Notes: generated from the sequence alone by a model not told the origin. Counted from the first letter of the stretch, positions 1 through 8,348 are shown. The stretch is 64,000 bases of DNA from Desulforhopalus singaporensis (GCF_900104445.1 NZ_FNJI01000016.1:42891-106890); one strand, 5' to 3'. Translations and numbers: made by a program.

Positions 1-235
1 TGTCACATATTTCCACTTTTCTTTACTTTGTCCAGATGATCATACATACAACACCATGATTATTGTAGTCTTATTTCACTGCAGTCGCCATTTCCCCGCA
101 AATTTACCAAGAGCAATCGCAGTTGGCAAAATAAATTGTAATGGTAATATGTTACGTATAATCATTTTCATGGCAGCTGTTCATGTATCATCACCTGCCT
201 AACCAACAATCCCATGGCAAAACTGGAGCAACAAT

Positions 236-625
236 ATGGTCACTTATCTTTACTGGGCGGGCATTCTGACCGGAGCCGCACTCGTGCTGGGTGTAGCTGC
301 CAGACTCAACAGCTGGAAAACCGGGTTGATACTGGCCCTGGTTGTGCTGCTGCTTGGCTGGTCCACTTATTACTTCAGACTCCAACAGGTCTTCGTCAAA
401 CGATATGGGGGAGTAATGTCCATCCATGTACCGGCCAACTATCTGCACATCGGTGCCACCTGGAAAGATGACAATCTGTGGGTGGAAAATTACGACCCGG
501 CAACCAACACCTGTATTTTCAGCGAATACTCAAAAGGCAACCTGCTGCAGGGTAAAGTTACCATAAAAAACTGTAATCCGGTAACGCTTCATCGTTTTCC
601 GGATGGTACACAACCAAAGCCGTAG
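236..625 (+). CDS. Small membrane protein of unknown function
   Basis: 129-residue protein, not recognised. Two hydrophobic segments stand at about residues 4-22 and 29-47, separated by a short basic turn (RLNSWK), followed by a soluble tail of about 80 residues. The tail has no catalytic motif that I recognise. The ATG has a GGAG about 8 bases upstream (225-228), which supports this start. It stands alone, upstream of the rubredoxin and separated from it by a strong promoter, so it need not share transcription. The stop codon is TAG. Existence as a gene is likely; function is unknown. Confidence 0.55.
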   Translation: MVTYLYWAGILTGAALVLGVAARLNSWKTGLILALVVLLLGWSTYYFRLQQVFVKRYGGVMSIHVPANYLHIGATWKDDNLWVENYDPATNTCIFSEYSKGNLLQGKVTIKNCNPVTLHRFPDGTQPKP

Positions 626-701
626 AAACAGACGGGTACAGGACTGCAGAAGGGCACGGGGGAGGCCTGGCCCCGGCTTACCTGAAAACATCGACTTCGA
701 G

Positions 702-730
702 TTGACAATAGATACTATTACTATTAATAT
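702..730 (+). promoter_or_regulatory. Sigma-70 type promoter of the rubredoxin gene
   Basis: TTGACA at 702-707 and TAATAT at 725-730 are separated by 17 bases, nearly the housekeeping consensus. Transcription would start near 737, leaving a leader of about 40 bases before the rubredoxin ATG at 776. The spacer and -10 region are AT-rich with short ACTAT/ATAGT arms, which could hold a repressor site, but no known operator was recognised. Confidence 0.7.
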
Positions 731-775
731 AGTTTGAGCTTTAACAACACCATCCATTTATCAAGGAGAATTGTT

Positions 776-934
776 ATGCAGAAATGGGAATGCCCCTGCG
801 GATACATCTACGACCCGGCAGAAGGTGACTATGAAAATGGCGTGGATCCCGGAACCCCGTGGGAAGAAGTGCCTGAAGACTGGGTCTGCCCCAAATGCGG
901 TGCAGCCAAGGAAGATTTCTGGAAGGCCGACTGA
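776..934 (+). CDS. Rubredoxin (52 residues) with a CPC first metal knuckle
   Basis: Small iron protein that carries single electrons in anaerobes, commonly to oxygen- or superoxide-reducing enzymes. The start at 776 is set by AAGGAG at 763-768. The second knuckle is the usual CPKCG (residues 39-43), and the YIYDPAEGD and [14 protein letters not shown] segments are typical of the family. The first knuckle reads ECPCG, so the two cysteines are one residue apart rather than the usual two. The length matches short rubredoxins. It is followed 61 bases later by a gene with a desulforedoxin-like domain, so both probably work in electron transfer or oxidative-stress defence. Confidence 0.93.
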   Translation: MQKWECPCGYIYDPAEGDYENGVDPGTPWEEVPEDWVCPKCGAAKEDFWKAD

Positions 935-995
935 AGTTAACCGTTGCCTGCCATGACACCTATCGCCATGGCCGATCACCAAACAGGAGCGAGAA

Positions 996-1325
996 ATGAA
1001 AATCTCAATAGATCGAAATGTCGTTGAAATCAAACCGGAATCAGAACAGGAAACAGCATCGCTCAATGTTCTGTGGAAAATTATCATTGACTGCTACGGA
1101 GACAACAAGAAGCTTGCACCGATGGGTCAGTTCGTTCCCGGCATAGACAACGTAGCCAGGTTCAACATCGAGGGAGTGCGGGGCGGCACAACAGTGTACA
1201 ACGAAGAAAAAACCGCTCCCGAAGACAATACCTATTATTGCCACACCTGCAACAAATATATGAATGTCAAGACGGGAACCGCGATCCCTCTCTGCTGCGG
1301 AAAAGAGATGGAAGTAATTGATTAA
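996..1325 (+). CDS. Protein with C-terminal desulforedoxin-like iron-binding domain
   Basis: 109 residues. The last 30 (from YYCHTCNKYM through PLCCGKEMEVI) match the desulforedoxin pattern: a CxxC pair followed about 15 residues later by adjacent cysteines CCG. This fold binds one iron through four cysteines and forms the N-terminal domain of desulfoferrodoxin. Here it sits at the C-terminus, and the first 75 residues do not show the HxxxH-type superoxide reductase site, so this is not a desulfoferrodoxin or neelaredoxin. The N-terminal domain is not recognised. GGAGCG stands upstream of the ATG. It probably forms an operon with the rubredoxin. Iron binding is inferred from the motif; the role is unknown. 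Confidence 0.8.
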   Translation: MKISIDRNVVEIKPESEQETASLNVLWKIIIDCYGDNKKLAPMGQFVPGIDNVARFNIEGVRGGTTVYNEEKTAPEDNTYYCHTCNKYMNVKTGTAIPLCCGKEMEVID

Positions 1326-1337
1326 CAGCAGGACCGC

Positions 1338-1370
1338 ACCGGCCGTTCTTAACCTTGGAGAACGGCCGGT
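1338..1370. terminator. Hairpin between convergent genes
   Basis: Perfect 12-bp inverted repeat: ACCGGCCGTTCT at 1338-1349 and its complement at 1359-1370, with a 9-base loop. It lies 13 bases after the desulforedoxin-like gene and before the end of the convergent thioesterase gene. There is no clear T-run on the plus side, so it may act as a bidirectional transcription barrier or an mRNA 3' end stabiliser. Confidence 0.6.
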
Positions 1371-1423
1371 ACCAATGGTTGTCACCGCCATACCCGGCAA
1401 AAAACATGGGTGGCAAAGCGATA

Positions 1424-1831
1424 TCACACTCTTACATTCTGCAAGAAAGAAGACGGTATATCAGCGACCTTGCCTGCAGCTTTGTCGAATCCGAGCATTA
1501 CAGTCCGGCCCTGGAAGGCTTCTTTTCCGGTCTTGCTGTTTACCGCCCGATAGGTGAAAACAATTTTCCTGCCCTCGACAGCTTCCAGTTCCACCACTAC
1601 TTCCAGTTGATCATGAAGAACAACCTGCTGTCGGTAATGACAGCTGACCTCCACCACAAGTATCGACACCCCGTCGCCGATATCCATCTCGGAGAGCCCA
1701 AGTGACGCAAGAAACCGAATCCTGGCGTCGTGAAAAACCGTAAAAGCCCTCTCGTGTCCGAGATGTCCGCTGTAATTGATATCGCCCACGGTCACCGTAT
1801 ATAAAGATCGGTAGATCTCCGTCATTGTCAA
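1424..1831 (-). CDS. Acyl-CoA thioesterase, hot-dog fold (YbgC/FadM-like)
   Basis: 135 residues, the usual length of a single 4HBT hot-dog domain. The N-terminal motif VGDINYSGHLGHERAF followed by HDARIRFLASLG corresponds to the catalytic loop and long helix of this family. The position often filled by the catalytic Asp of YbgC proteins is Asn here (DIN), a variant I associate with a distinct subgroup. It would hydrolyse an acyl-CoA or acyl-carrier thioester, substrate unknown. AGGGGAGG precedes the ATG. It stands alone, convergent with the redox pair and divergent from the rhodanese gene. Confidence 0.8.
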   Translation of the reverse strand: MTMTEIYRSLYTVTVGDINYSGHLGHERAFTVFHDARIRFLASLGLSEMDIGDGVSILVVEVSCHYRQQVVLHDQLEVVVELEAVEGRKIVFTYRAVNSKTGKEAFQGRTVMLGFDKAAGKVADIPSSFLQNVRV

Positions 1832-2189
1832 ATCCTCCCCTGTTGCAGATGGTATGCGCTCTGTATTTGCCGCCCCTCTTACCCGTCTGGTAAAAAGATG
1901 TCATCCAGCCACCCAGGATAACACGGCAATTACCTTTGTGTTATAAAATATTTCTTGCACAACAGCCGGCTTTTCAAATACAGGAGTAGCAGAGCGGCGA
2001 CAACCAGGCCCCGATCTTGCCCGGTGAATAAAACAGCCAATATTTTTTGTTGTCGAGAAACGTTTTATCCTTAGTTTTATCAAGAGATGCAAGGCGCTTT
2101 GAATGTCTGCTTTCACCAGCATCCCAGACAAACCGTCACCGACAATAACCCGACACTGACCGGCAGATAGAAAACAGAGGGAGGCGACA
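1832..2189. other. Divergent intergenic region (358 bases)
   Basis: Lies between the start of the thioesterase gene and the start of the rhodanese gene and must hold both promoters. I see no RNA gene, riboswitch or convincing palindrome in it. GGGAGG stands just before the rhodanese ATG. Confidence 0.4.
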
Positions 2190-2579
2190 ATGAAACTTTT
2201 TTTTGCAAATCTTATCGCGTTAGTACTGTGTTTCGCCATACCGCATCCGGCTGAAGCATCCCCGAGAATGGATAAAGAACAACTCAGGTCACTGCTTGAC
2301 TCCGAGGACCTCGTTCTCCTCGATGTCCGCGGCGAAAGAGCCTGGAACGCCAGCGACCTGAAGATCAGGGGAGCTGTCCGCATCGACGGCCACGATCTCA
2401 ACGCTGTAAAGAATTATGATAAGAAAAAAATTTTCGTGTTCTACTGTTCCTGACCGAACGAACACACAAGTGCCAGGATGGCACAACAACTGATCGACAA
2501 GGGATATCTCAACGTCTACGCGTTGCAAGGGGGATGGACGGAGTGGCACCGCAGCAACTACCCCGTTGAAACACGGTAG
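2190..2579 (+). CDS. Secreted rhodanese-like selenoprotein (in-frame UGA read as Sec)
   Basis: Read through the UGA at 2451-2453 this is a 129-residue, single-domain rhodanese ending at TAG 2577-2579. Residues 1-24 form a signal peptide (hydrophobic core, cleavage near AEAS), so it should act outside the cytoplasm. The upstream part carries the family signature LVLLDVRGERAWNASDLKIRGAVRI. The downstream part continues the same domain in the same frame: PNEHTSARMAQQL, then VYALQGGWTEWH. The UGA (residue 88) falls in the active-site loop as YCS-U-PNEHTSA, where I expect Cys in related proteins (YCSCPNE). A hairpin just after the UGA fits a SECIS element. Rhodanese-type selenoproteins are known in related bacteria; Sec insertion here is inferred. 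Stopping at the UGA would leave only half a domain. Confidence 0.85.
2451..2484 (+). promoter_or_regulatory. UGA Sec codon with candidate bacterial SECIS hairpin
   Basis: UGA is at 2451-2453. GTGCC at 2470-2474 pairs with GGCAC at 2480-2484 around the loop AGGAT. The loop lies 21 bases after the UGA and contains GG, both within what is expected of a bacterial SECIS recognised by SelB. The stem is short (5 bp), so this is a good but not conclusive match. Confidence 0.65.
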
Positions 2580-2691
2580 ATTCGGTTCCGGCTCGCCTTC
2601 GCAGTCCCGAAAAACAGAAAACGGGGCTGCGAAGAGGAGCTTCCAGGGGGGCTGGACCCGCTTTCGCCCCTCAGGCAAAACCGGACTGATC

Positions 2692-3033
2692 TCAAAGTTT
2701 AAGGTAGGGTTTCATTTTGGCCAGACTCTTTGCACCGATACCCTTGACCTTGAGCAGGTCATCGACTGTTTTGAATTTGCCATTGCTTTTGCGGTGCTTT
2801 ATTATCGCCTGTGCCTTTTTAGGCCCTATCCCCGGAATCCGTGTCAACGCCTCTTGATCGGCGCTGTTGATCGAAATCGCGCTTGCTACGGCTTTTGTGG
2901 TTTTTTTACTTTTCTCCACAGCTGCCGTGCTGACCTGTTTGCCTTCGGTTTTGGCATACCCGTTGACCAGTCCGCCAAAAAGACCGAGCATTAGGACCAC
3001 GAGAAGGGGTACCGCAAATCTCAATACTTTCAT
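2692..3033 (-). CDS. ComEA-like helix-hairpin-helix protein
   Basis: 113 residues. An N-terminal hydrophobic segment (residues 5-26) acts as a signal peptide or membrane anchor, followed by a Lys/Ala/Ser-rich linker and a C-terminal double helix-hairpin-helix domain (ISINSADQEALTRIPGIGPKKAQAII and FKTVDDLLKVKGIGAKSLAKM). This is the DNA-binding module of ComEA, which binds double-stranded DNA during natural transformation. Many bacteria carry short ComEA-like proteins without a known competence system, and no com genes are nearby. DNA binding at the envelope is likely; involvement in DNA uptake is not shown. Confidence 0.85.
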   Translation of the reverse strand: MKVLRFAVPLLVVLMLGLFGGLVNGYAKTEGKQVSTAAVEKSKKTTKAVASAISINSADQEALTRIPGIGPKKAQAIIKHRKSNGKFKTVDDLLKVKGIGAKSLAKMKPYLKL

Positions 3034-3190
3034 ACCTGCTCTCCTTTTTTCCTTGCAACATCATACCCTGCATCGACGCACGCGCGGCAGGGGCTAAAAC
3101 CGGCACGGTACCGGTTTACTCTGGTTCCAGACCCTACCCGCTCTTTCTTATTTTTTTCCTACACAGCCGGGCAACATCATTTTTCCAAAC

Positions 3191-3232
3191 AAAAAAGGCC
3201 TGCGGGGACAGCATCCCCACAGGCCTTTTTTA
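3191..3232. terminator. Rho-independent terminator after ilvC (usable on both strands)
   Basis: AAAAAAGGCCTG and CAGGCCTTTTTT flank a GGGGA/TCCCC inner stem with a short loop. The A-run and T-run make it an intrinsic terminator in both directions. Reading the minus strand it lies 20 bases after the ilvC stop. Confidence 0.92.
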
Positions 3233-3251
3233 TTTGTTATTTCGATAAATT

Positions 3252-4727
3252 CTACATGATAGGCTTCATCGCGCTCATATGGGAGCGCAACTCCGCACCC
3301 ACTTCTTCAATCAGGGTGTAACGGATGGCTTCGTTTACCTGGATAAGGTCGAGATTATCAACGCAGCAATCTTCCAGGTCGAGTCCTTTGCCGATTACAT
3401 CGGTGGCAACACTCTTCATGAAATCCTCGAGCAGCGGAATGGCGGCATTGGCAAAAAGGTAATTGCCGTATTCCGCGGTATCGGAAATCACCACATTCAT
3501 CTCATACAGCTTCTTTCTCGCGATGGTATTGGCGATAAGCGGGGTTTCATGGAGGGATTCATAATAGGCCGACTCTTCTTTGATGCCACAGCTGACCATG
3601 GTGTCGAAAGCCAGTTCAACCCCGGCCTTGATCATGGCCACCATCAGTATGCCGTGATCATAATATTCCTGCTCGCTGATCTCTATGTTTGAACCAGCAG
3701 CCGTTGTTTCAAACCCGGTCTCACCGGTTTCCCGGCGCCACTTCAGCAGGTTGGCATCGTCGTTGGCCCAGTCTTCCATCATGGTCTTGGAAAAATCGCC
3801 GGAGGCAATATCGTCCATGTGTTTTTCAAACAGCGGTGCCAGAATGGTTTTCAGCTCCTCGGCAAGCAGGAACGCCTTGATTTTTGCAGGGTTGGACAAC
3901 CGGTCCATCATTGCGGTAATCCCGCCAAGCTTGAGCGACTCGGTGATAGTCTCCCAGCCATACTGCACCAGTTTTGCCGCATACCCAGCATCGATACCCT
4001 CCGAAACCATCTTGTCAAAACAGAGCAGAGACCCGGTCTGCAGCATTCCGCACAGGATTGTCTGCTCACCCATCAGGTCCGACTTTACCTCCGCGACAAA
4101 AGACGACTCGAGCACTCCCGCCTTGTCGCCGCCGGTACCGCAGCAATACGCTTTAGCAATATCCCAGCCATCGCCGTTGGGATCGTTTTCACTGTGCACG
4201 GCGATCAGGGTAGGTACCCCGAAACCACGCTTGTACTCCTGCCGCACCTCGGTTCCCGGAGCCTTCGGGGCAACCATCACAACCGTCAGGTCGTCGCGGA
4301 TCTTCATCCCCTCTTCAACAATGTTGAAGCCGTGGGAATAGGAGAGGCAGGCACCCTTTTTCATGAGCGGCATTACGGTTGAGACAACTGCTGTATGCTG
4401 CTTGTCCGGTGTAAGGTTGATCACCAGATCGGCGATAGGGATGATCTCCTCAAAAGAACCTACCGTGAAATCATTTTCCGTAGCGTTTTTCCACGACTGA
4501 CGCTTGTCGGCAATAGCCTCGGCACGCAGGGCATAGCAGACATCGAGTCCGGAATCACGCAGATTCAACCCCTGGTTCAACCCCTGGGCACCGCATCCGA
4601 CAATCGCGATCTTTTTTCCCTTCAGGTACTCGACCCCATTAAACTCGGAACTGTCCATGAAACGGCATTTGCCGAGCTCTTCTATTTTTCTGCGCAGCGG
4701 CAACGTGTTAAAATAATTCTCACCCAT
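3252..4727 (-). CDS. ilvC: Ketol-acid reductoisomerase, class II (IlvC)
   Basis: Second step of valine/isoleucine synthesis: isomerisation and NADPH-dependent reduction of acetolactate or acetohydroxybutyrate. 491 residues from ATG 4727, the same length as the long E. coli-type enzyme, starting [13 protein letters not shown] like enteric IlvC. An ATG 21 codons further upstream (4790) is open, but AAGGAG precedes 4727 and the family begins here. It contains the nucleotide loop [13 protein letters not shown], the catalytic-domain motif [10 protein letters not shown], and the duplicated C-terminal knotted domain typical of class II ([20 protein letters not shown]). Divergent from ilvY. The stop is TAG, followed by a strong terminator. 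Confidence 0.98.
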   Translation of the reverse strand: MGENYFNTLPLRRKIEELGKCRFMDSSEFNGVEYLKGKKIAIVGCGAQGLNQGLNLRDSGLDVCYALRAEAIADKRQSWKNATENDFTVGSFEEIIPIADLVINLTPDKQHTAVVSTVMPLMKKGACLSYSHGFNIVEEGMKIRDDLTVVMVAPKAPGTEVRQEYKRGFGVPTLIAVHSENDPNGDGWDIAKAYCCGTGGDKAGVLESSFVAEVKSDLMGEQTILCGMLQTGSLLCFDKMVSEGIDAGYAAKLVQYGWETITESLKLGGITAMMDRLSNPAKIKAFLLAEELKTILAPLFEKHMDDIASGDFSKTMMEDWANDDANLLKWRRETGETGFETTAAGSNIEISEQEYYDHGILMVAMIKAGVELAFDTMVSCGIKEESAYYESLHETPLIANTIARKKLYEMNVVISDTAEYGNYLFANAAIPLLEDFMKSVATDVIGKGLDLEDCCVDNLDLIQVNEAIRYTLIEEVGAELRSHMSAMKPIM

Positions 4728-4841
4728 TTTATTCTCCTTGTATCTGGTCTGTTTTCCAATATTATTTCCGATCGACCTCAGGTTTACCACTGATATATTT
4801 CGTAACTTCTATTGCGTCAAGTGATTTGTTCGCTACACTGC

Positions 4842-4858
4842 ATTGCATATTAGGCAAT
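4842..4858. promoter_or_regulatory. Candidate IlvY operator in the ilvC-ilvY intergenic region
   Basis: ATTGC (4842-4846), 7 bases, GCAAT (4854-4858): a LysR-type interrupted palindrome with TTGC/GCAA arms, placed between the two divergent genes where IlvY binds in enteric bacteria. A further ATTGC at 4811-4815 could be part of a second site. Inferred from position and symmetry only. Confidence 0.5.
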
Positions 4859-4962
4859 AGTGGTCTATTATCCCGGCGAATATGCCGGGCAGTAAACAAC
4901 TACACCTGGTTTTTGGCAATACAATTCATCCGGAAAACCTCAAGCCCATTTGCAGCCACACC

Positions 4963-5862
4963 GTGAATATCAGAGACCTCGAGCTGTTCAAACATCTTGC
5001 CGCAACCCTGCATTTCGGGAAAACGGCGCTTGAATGCAACATCACCCCGTCGGGCCTGACCAGGACAATCCAGAGGCTGGAAAACGAAATCGGTGAGACC
5101 CTTTTTTTTCGAACCAACCGCTCGGTAAACCTCACTCCGGCGGGGCTGCTCTTCAGGGAATACTGCGAAGAGACGCTCACCCGTTTCTACTTGTTCAAGT
5201 CGGGCCTGAAAAGTGATACCGCGCTTCACGGAGAATTGTCCGTCTACTGTTCCGTCACCGCGATTTTGTCGATTTTGCCGCAGATCTTCAAACAATTTCG
5301 CTCGACCTATCCAAAGGTCAATGTCCGCCTTCAGACCGGGGATGCGGCAAAGGCGCTGGTAAAACTGCAGAATCGCGAAGTCGATATAGCCATAGCCGCC
5401 CTGCCCGATCAGCGGCCGAAAGCTATTGAATTTATCAAACTCATTGAAACTCCACTTCTTTTTATTGCACCAAAATTTTTCCCGGATACAGTAGTGTGGA
5501 GGGAACAACAGATCGACTGGGAAAAAAGTCCGCTTATCCTACCGCTGACGGGACTGAGCAGGACCAGAGTCGAAGACTGGTTCGGGAAAAACAATATCCG
5601 ACCGTTCATCTATTCACAGGTTGCGGGCAACGAGGCGATCATCGCCATGGTGAGCATGGGGTCCGGCATCGGTATCGTGCCGCAGCTGGTGCTGGAAAAA
5701 AGCAGCTTAAGAAACAAGGTCGACGTCCTCGACACTGGCCCCAGACTCAAGCCCTTTGTGGTCGGCGCCTGTACCCTGGCCGCCAATCTCAACAACAGGG
5801 TGGTCCAGTCCTTCTGGGATGTGACCGGAGAAGCGGTATCGACATCAAACAACTCGGTATGA
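4963..5862 (+). CDS. ilvY: LysR-family activator of ilvC (IlvY)
   Basis: LysR-type regulator that in E. coli senses acetolactate/acetohydroxybutyrate and activates ilvC. An N-terminal winged helix (RDLELFKHLAATLHFGKTA, then ITPSGLTRTIQRLENEIG) is followed by a two-lobe sensor domain. Segments ELSVYCSVTAILSILPQIF, VRLQTGDAAKAL and MVSMGSGIGIVPQLVLE closely resemble IlvY. The family begins at IRDLE, so GTG 4963 is chosen (299 residues). An ATG at 4882 would add 27 residues without a clear ribosome site. Divergent from ilvC, as in enterics, and overlapping surE by 4 bases (ATGA), so the two are translationally coupled. Confidence 0.92.
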   Translation: MNIRDLELFKHLAATLHFGKTALECNITPSGLTRTIQRLENEIGETLFFRTNRSVNLTPAGLLFREYCEETLTRFYLFKSGLKSDTALHGELSVYCSVTAILSILPQIFKQFRSTYPKVNVRLQTGDAAKALVKLQNREVDIAIAALPDQRPKAIEFIKLIETPLLFIAPKFFPDTVVWREQQIDWEKSPLILPLTGLSRTRVEDWFGKNNIRPFIYSQVAGNEAIIAMVSMGSGIGIVPQLVLEKSSLRNKVDVLDTGPRLKPFVVGACTLAANLNNRVVQSFWDVTGEAVSTSNNSV

Positions 5863-6608
5863 AAACAATCCTGATAACAAATGATGACGGAATCCACAGC
5901 CCCGGGATAAAAGCGCTCAAGGAAGCGATGGAGAAGTTGGCCAGGACCATAGTCATCGCCCCCGACCGGGACAACTCGGCGGTTTCCCATTCCCTGACCA
6001 TGAACAGGCCGTTGAAAGTGTCAAAACTCGAAGACAACATGTACACGGTCAACGGCACCCCCACCGACTGTGTGGCGCTGGGGATAAAAAAAATTCTCGC
6101 GTCCCCGCCGGACCTCCTTATTTCCGGCATTAACGGGGGAGCGAATCTCGGCGACGATATCAGCTATTCGGGCACCGTGTCTGCTGCAATTGAAGGAACC
6201 ATGTACGGAATCCCGTCAATAGCGATATCGGTTGGCGGCGAGCCCCCTTTCGATTTTCGTGGTGCCACCCGGATCGCCGCCTTTATCGCCCAAAAAGCGC
6301 TGAACGACCGTCTGCCGGAAAACACCCTGCTCAACATAAACGTACCGTCCGGCCATGAGCGGTATAAGATACGGGTCACCCGGCAGGGCAGACGGCTCTG
6401 GGAAGATTCCATCCACGAGACCCACGATCCAAGAGGCATCCCCCACTACTGGATAGGCGGCGGCACCCCGCTTATGGACCCGTCCGAAGATACCGATGTC
6501 TACGTCTTTGGTGCCGGGTGCGTGTCAATAACCCCGATACAGCTCGACCTCACCAATCACTCCGGTATTTCTTACCTGAAGAATAACTGGAAACTGGAAC
6601 ACAACTGA
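5859..6608 (+). CDS. surE: 5'/3'-nucleotidase SurE
   Basis: Divalent-metal phosphatase acting on nucleoside monophosphates, often tied to survival under stress. 249 residues from the ATG overlapping the ilvY stop; an upstream extension of the same frame inside ilvY is not real. Family features are ILITNDDGIHSPG (metal-binding Asp pair at residues 9-10), VIAPDRDNSAVSHSLT, NGTPTDCVALG and SGINGGANLGDDISYSGTVSAA. It is followed 4 bases later by a CDF transporter gene, probably in the same transcript. Confidence 0.97.
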   Translation: MKTILITNDDGIHSPGIKALKEAMEKLARTIVIAPDRDNSAVSHSLTMNRPLKVSKLEDNMYTVNGTPTDCVALGIKKILASPPDLLISGINGGANLGDDISYSGTVSAAIEGTMYGIPSIAISVGGEPPFDFRGATRIAAFIAQKALNDRLPENTLLNINVPSGHERYKIRVTRQGRRLWEDSIHETHDPRGIPHYWIGGGTPLMDPSEDTDVYVFGAGCVSITPIQLDLTNHSGISYLKNNWKLEHN

Positions 6609-6612
6609 CCCC

Positions 6613-7563
6613 ATGATCATCAAGAAAAGGCAACAACAGGGAATACTGGCGATCAACGTTGGTCTTGCCGCCAACGTTCTCCTGGCAGTCATGAAGACCG
6701 GCGTAGGCATCATCGGCAATAGTCCGGCGCTCCTTGCCGACGGCATCAACTCAACTTCTGATGTAGCGTACGGAATTGTCGTCAAGGTCTTCATGCACCT
6801 GTCGCACAAGCCGGCCGACGACGAGCACCCGTACGGACATGACCGGCTGGAGTCAATTGCCGCCGTGGTGGTAGGTGCCTTTGTTATTACCACCGGCATT
6901 TCCATCTTCTGGTCGTCCATCAGCAAAGTGTACGATCTGCTCAGCGGACAGAGCGATTTCGCCTCGGCGTCCAGGTTAGCCCTGTGGATTGCTCTTTTCA
7001 CCGTGCTGCTCAAGATGTGGCTGACCTGCTGGACCTACAAGATAGGCAACAGGACCAGCAACAGCGTGATCCTGGCGCTTGCCGCCGATCACCGCAACGA
7101 TATTTTCACCGCGCTGGCGGCAACAATCGGTATAATTTTCAGCCAGCACGGCCATATCTGGGTGGATCCCTTTGCCGGTGGGCTGGTGTCCGTAATCATC
7201 CTGATGACCGGAGTTGAAATAATCCGTGATTCCGCCGCAGACTTGATGACCACCCTGCCTGGCAAGGAGCTCACTGAAAAAATCCATCACCAGCTCGCCG
7301 ACATCAAGGACGTCCTTGATATCGAGGAGATACACGGCCATCGGTTCGGCATGTATATGGTTGTCAATATCACCATCGGCGTATCACCCGAGCTCAAGGT
7401 GGAGGAAGGGGACCGGATCGCGACGGAGGTGGAAAACAGGCTGGTGGATGAAATAGCCTATATGCGGCGGGTGTTCGTCCACTACCACCCGGTCAGGCAC
7501 AGCCCAAAGCCCTCCCTGTCCGGCCATCACGCTCGGCCCGCGCAGCAAGCCTCCGACAGCTGA
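6613..7563 (+). CDS. Cation diffusion facilitator family metal efflux transporter
   Basis: 316-residue inner-membrane antiporter for divalent cations. About six membrane segments in the first 215 residues are followed by a soluble C-terminal domain (from KELTEKIHHQLADIK) that forms the metal-sensing dimer. Candidate transport-site residues are Asn/Asp in ADGINSTSDV (second helix) and His/Asp in ADHRNDIF (fifth helix), an N-D-H-D tetrad. The metal cannot be assigned from this alone. The short cytoplasmic motif HPYGHDRLE is typical of the family. Operon with surE is likely. Confidence 0.93.
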   Translation: MIIKKRQQQGILAINVGLAANVLLAVMKTGVGIIGNSPALLADGINSTSDVAYGIVVKVFMHLSHKPADDEHPYGHDRLESIAAVVVGAFVITTGISIFWSSISKVYDLLSGQSDFASASRLALWIALFTVLLKMWLTCWTYKIGNRTSNSVILALAADHRNDIFTALAATIGIIFSQHGHIWVDPFAGGLVSVIILMTGVEIIRDSAADLMTTLPGKELTEKIHHQLADIKDVLDIEEIHGHRFGMYMVVNITIGVSPELKVEEGDRIATEVENRLVDEIAYMRRVFVHYHPVRHSPKPSLSGHHARPAQQASDS

Positions 7564-7573
7564 CGCCAGACCC

Positions 7574-7605
7574 GCCGCTGCTCCGGAGCTCCGGTGCGGC
7601 TTTTT
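7574..7605 (+). terminator. Intrinsic terminator after the CDF gene
   Basis: GCCGC (7574-7578) pairs with GCGGC (7596-7600), with an inner CCGG/CCGG stem, followed by TTTTT. It lies 10 bases after the CDF stop. Confidence 0.65.
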
Positions 7606-7654
7606 GCGGGGTTGCAGATGATTTTGCGGTTTAGTTGCCCGGCAAAATGGCAGG

Positions 7655-8194
7655 TCAACTTGTTTTCTCGTCTTCCAGATAGTTATCATGGAGGACGTTT
7701 TTCACCAAGTCAGGCAGATCGTTTTTCTGTCGTGAGCTTCGCCCTAGCTGCGTTACGATCTTTTCAAGAGTTATCTGTTCGCCGATAAACAGATGGCGCA
7801 GCATCAATGAAACCAGCCTGGTTAACGCGGTGAGATTGGCAAGACTCGACTGGAGTCGATGGTCGTTTTCCCTCGGCGATGTGACAAAAAGCTCCACCGG
7901 CTTTTCATTGAAAACAGAGACAACCAGATACCATTTGTTGCTTTCCCGGTCAAAAGTCCGGAACCTTTTCGCCTCAAGTTCCTCTGCTATTTCCGTTCTC
8001 CAGGGAATCTTTATCCTTCGCACCTGGGGCAGGATCGCCCTGTCCTGCAGCAGGGGCCAGACCTGCTCGACGACATCGGGGGTGTTCAGCACGGCATAGA
8101 CCGCAGGCCTGCATTTCTCGCACGCCGAAAAGCGTTTTTTGACTTTCGTTATTTTCTCGGTGGAACCGCAGAAACGGCAAGCCTTCTGTGCCAA
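7655..8194 (-). CDS. Zinc-ribbon protein with TSCPD-like domain
   Basis: 179 residues from a TTG start preceded by a strong GGGAGGGG site. Residues 6-33 form a zinc ribbon (CRFCG, then CEKC). After a linker, KWYLVVSVFNEKPVELFVTSPREND and the helix SLANLTALTRLVSLMLRHL resemble the TSCPD domain found at the C-terminus of class II ribonucleotide reductases and in short stand-alone proteins. The C-terminal LEKIVTQLGRSSRQKNDLP segment resembles the end of such proteins. No reductase catalytic domain is present. A helper or sensor linked to nucleotide reduction is possible but not shown. Stands alone between convergent cdf and upstream eno. Confidence 0.6.
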   Translation of the reverse strand: MAQKACRFCGSTEKITKVKKRFSACEKCRPAVYAVLNTPDVVEQVWPLLQDRAILPQVRRIKIPWRTEIAEELEAKRFRTFDRESNKWYLVVSVFNEKPVELFVTSPRENDHRLQSSLANLTALTRLVSLMLRHLFIGEQITLEKIVTQLGRSSRQKNDLPDLVKNVLHDNYLEDEKTS

Positions 8195-8348
8195 AGCCCC
8201 CCTCCCAATGGTTAAAATTCAGCAGAAAACATCTTTTCGGCTCTCTCCGCGATATCTTAGAACCTGCCCTTTCCAGCAGGTGCCCTGAAGATTTTTCATC
8301 AGGAAAGAATATTGTCCGTATCTGTCGCCTTCCTGAGGGTCCGGGCAG

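Noticed and set aside
2190..2453. Rhodanese gene read as a short protein or pseudogene ending at TGA
   Set aside because: The same frame continues for 42 codons with clear rhodanese sequence, and only one stop interrupts it, at the active-site loop, followed by a fitting hairpin. Recoding explains this better than decay.
5496..5858. N-terminal extension of surE
   Set aside because: The extra 121 residues lie inside ilvY in another frame with low-quality composition; surE starts at the ATGA overlap.
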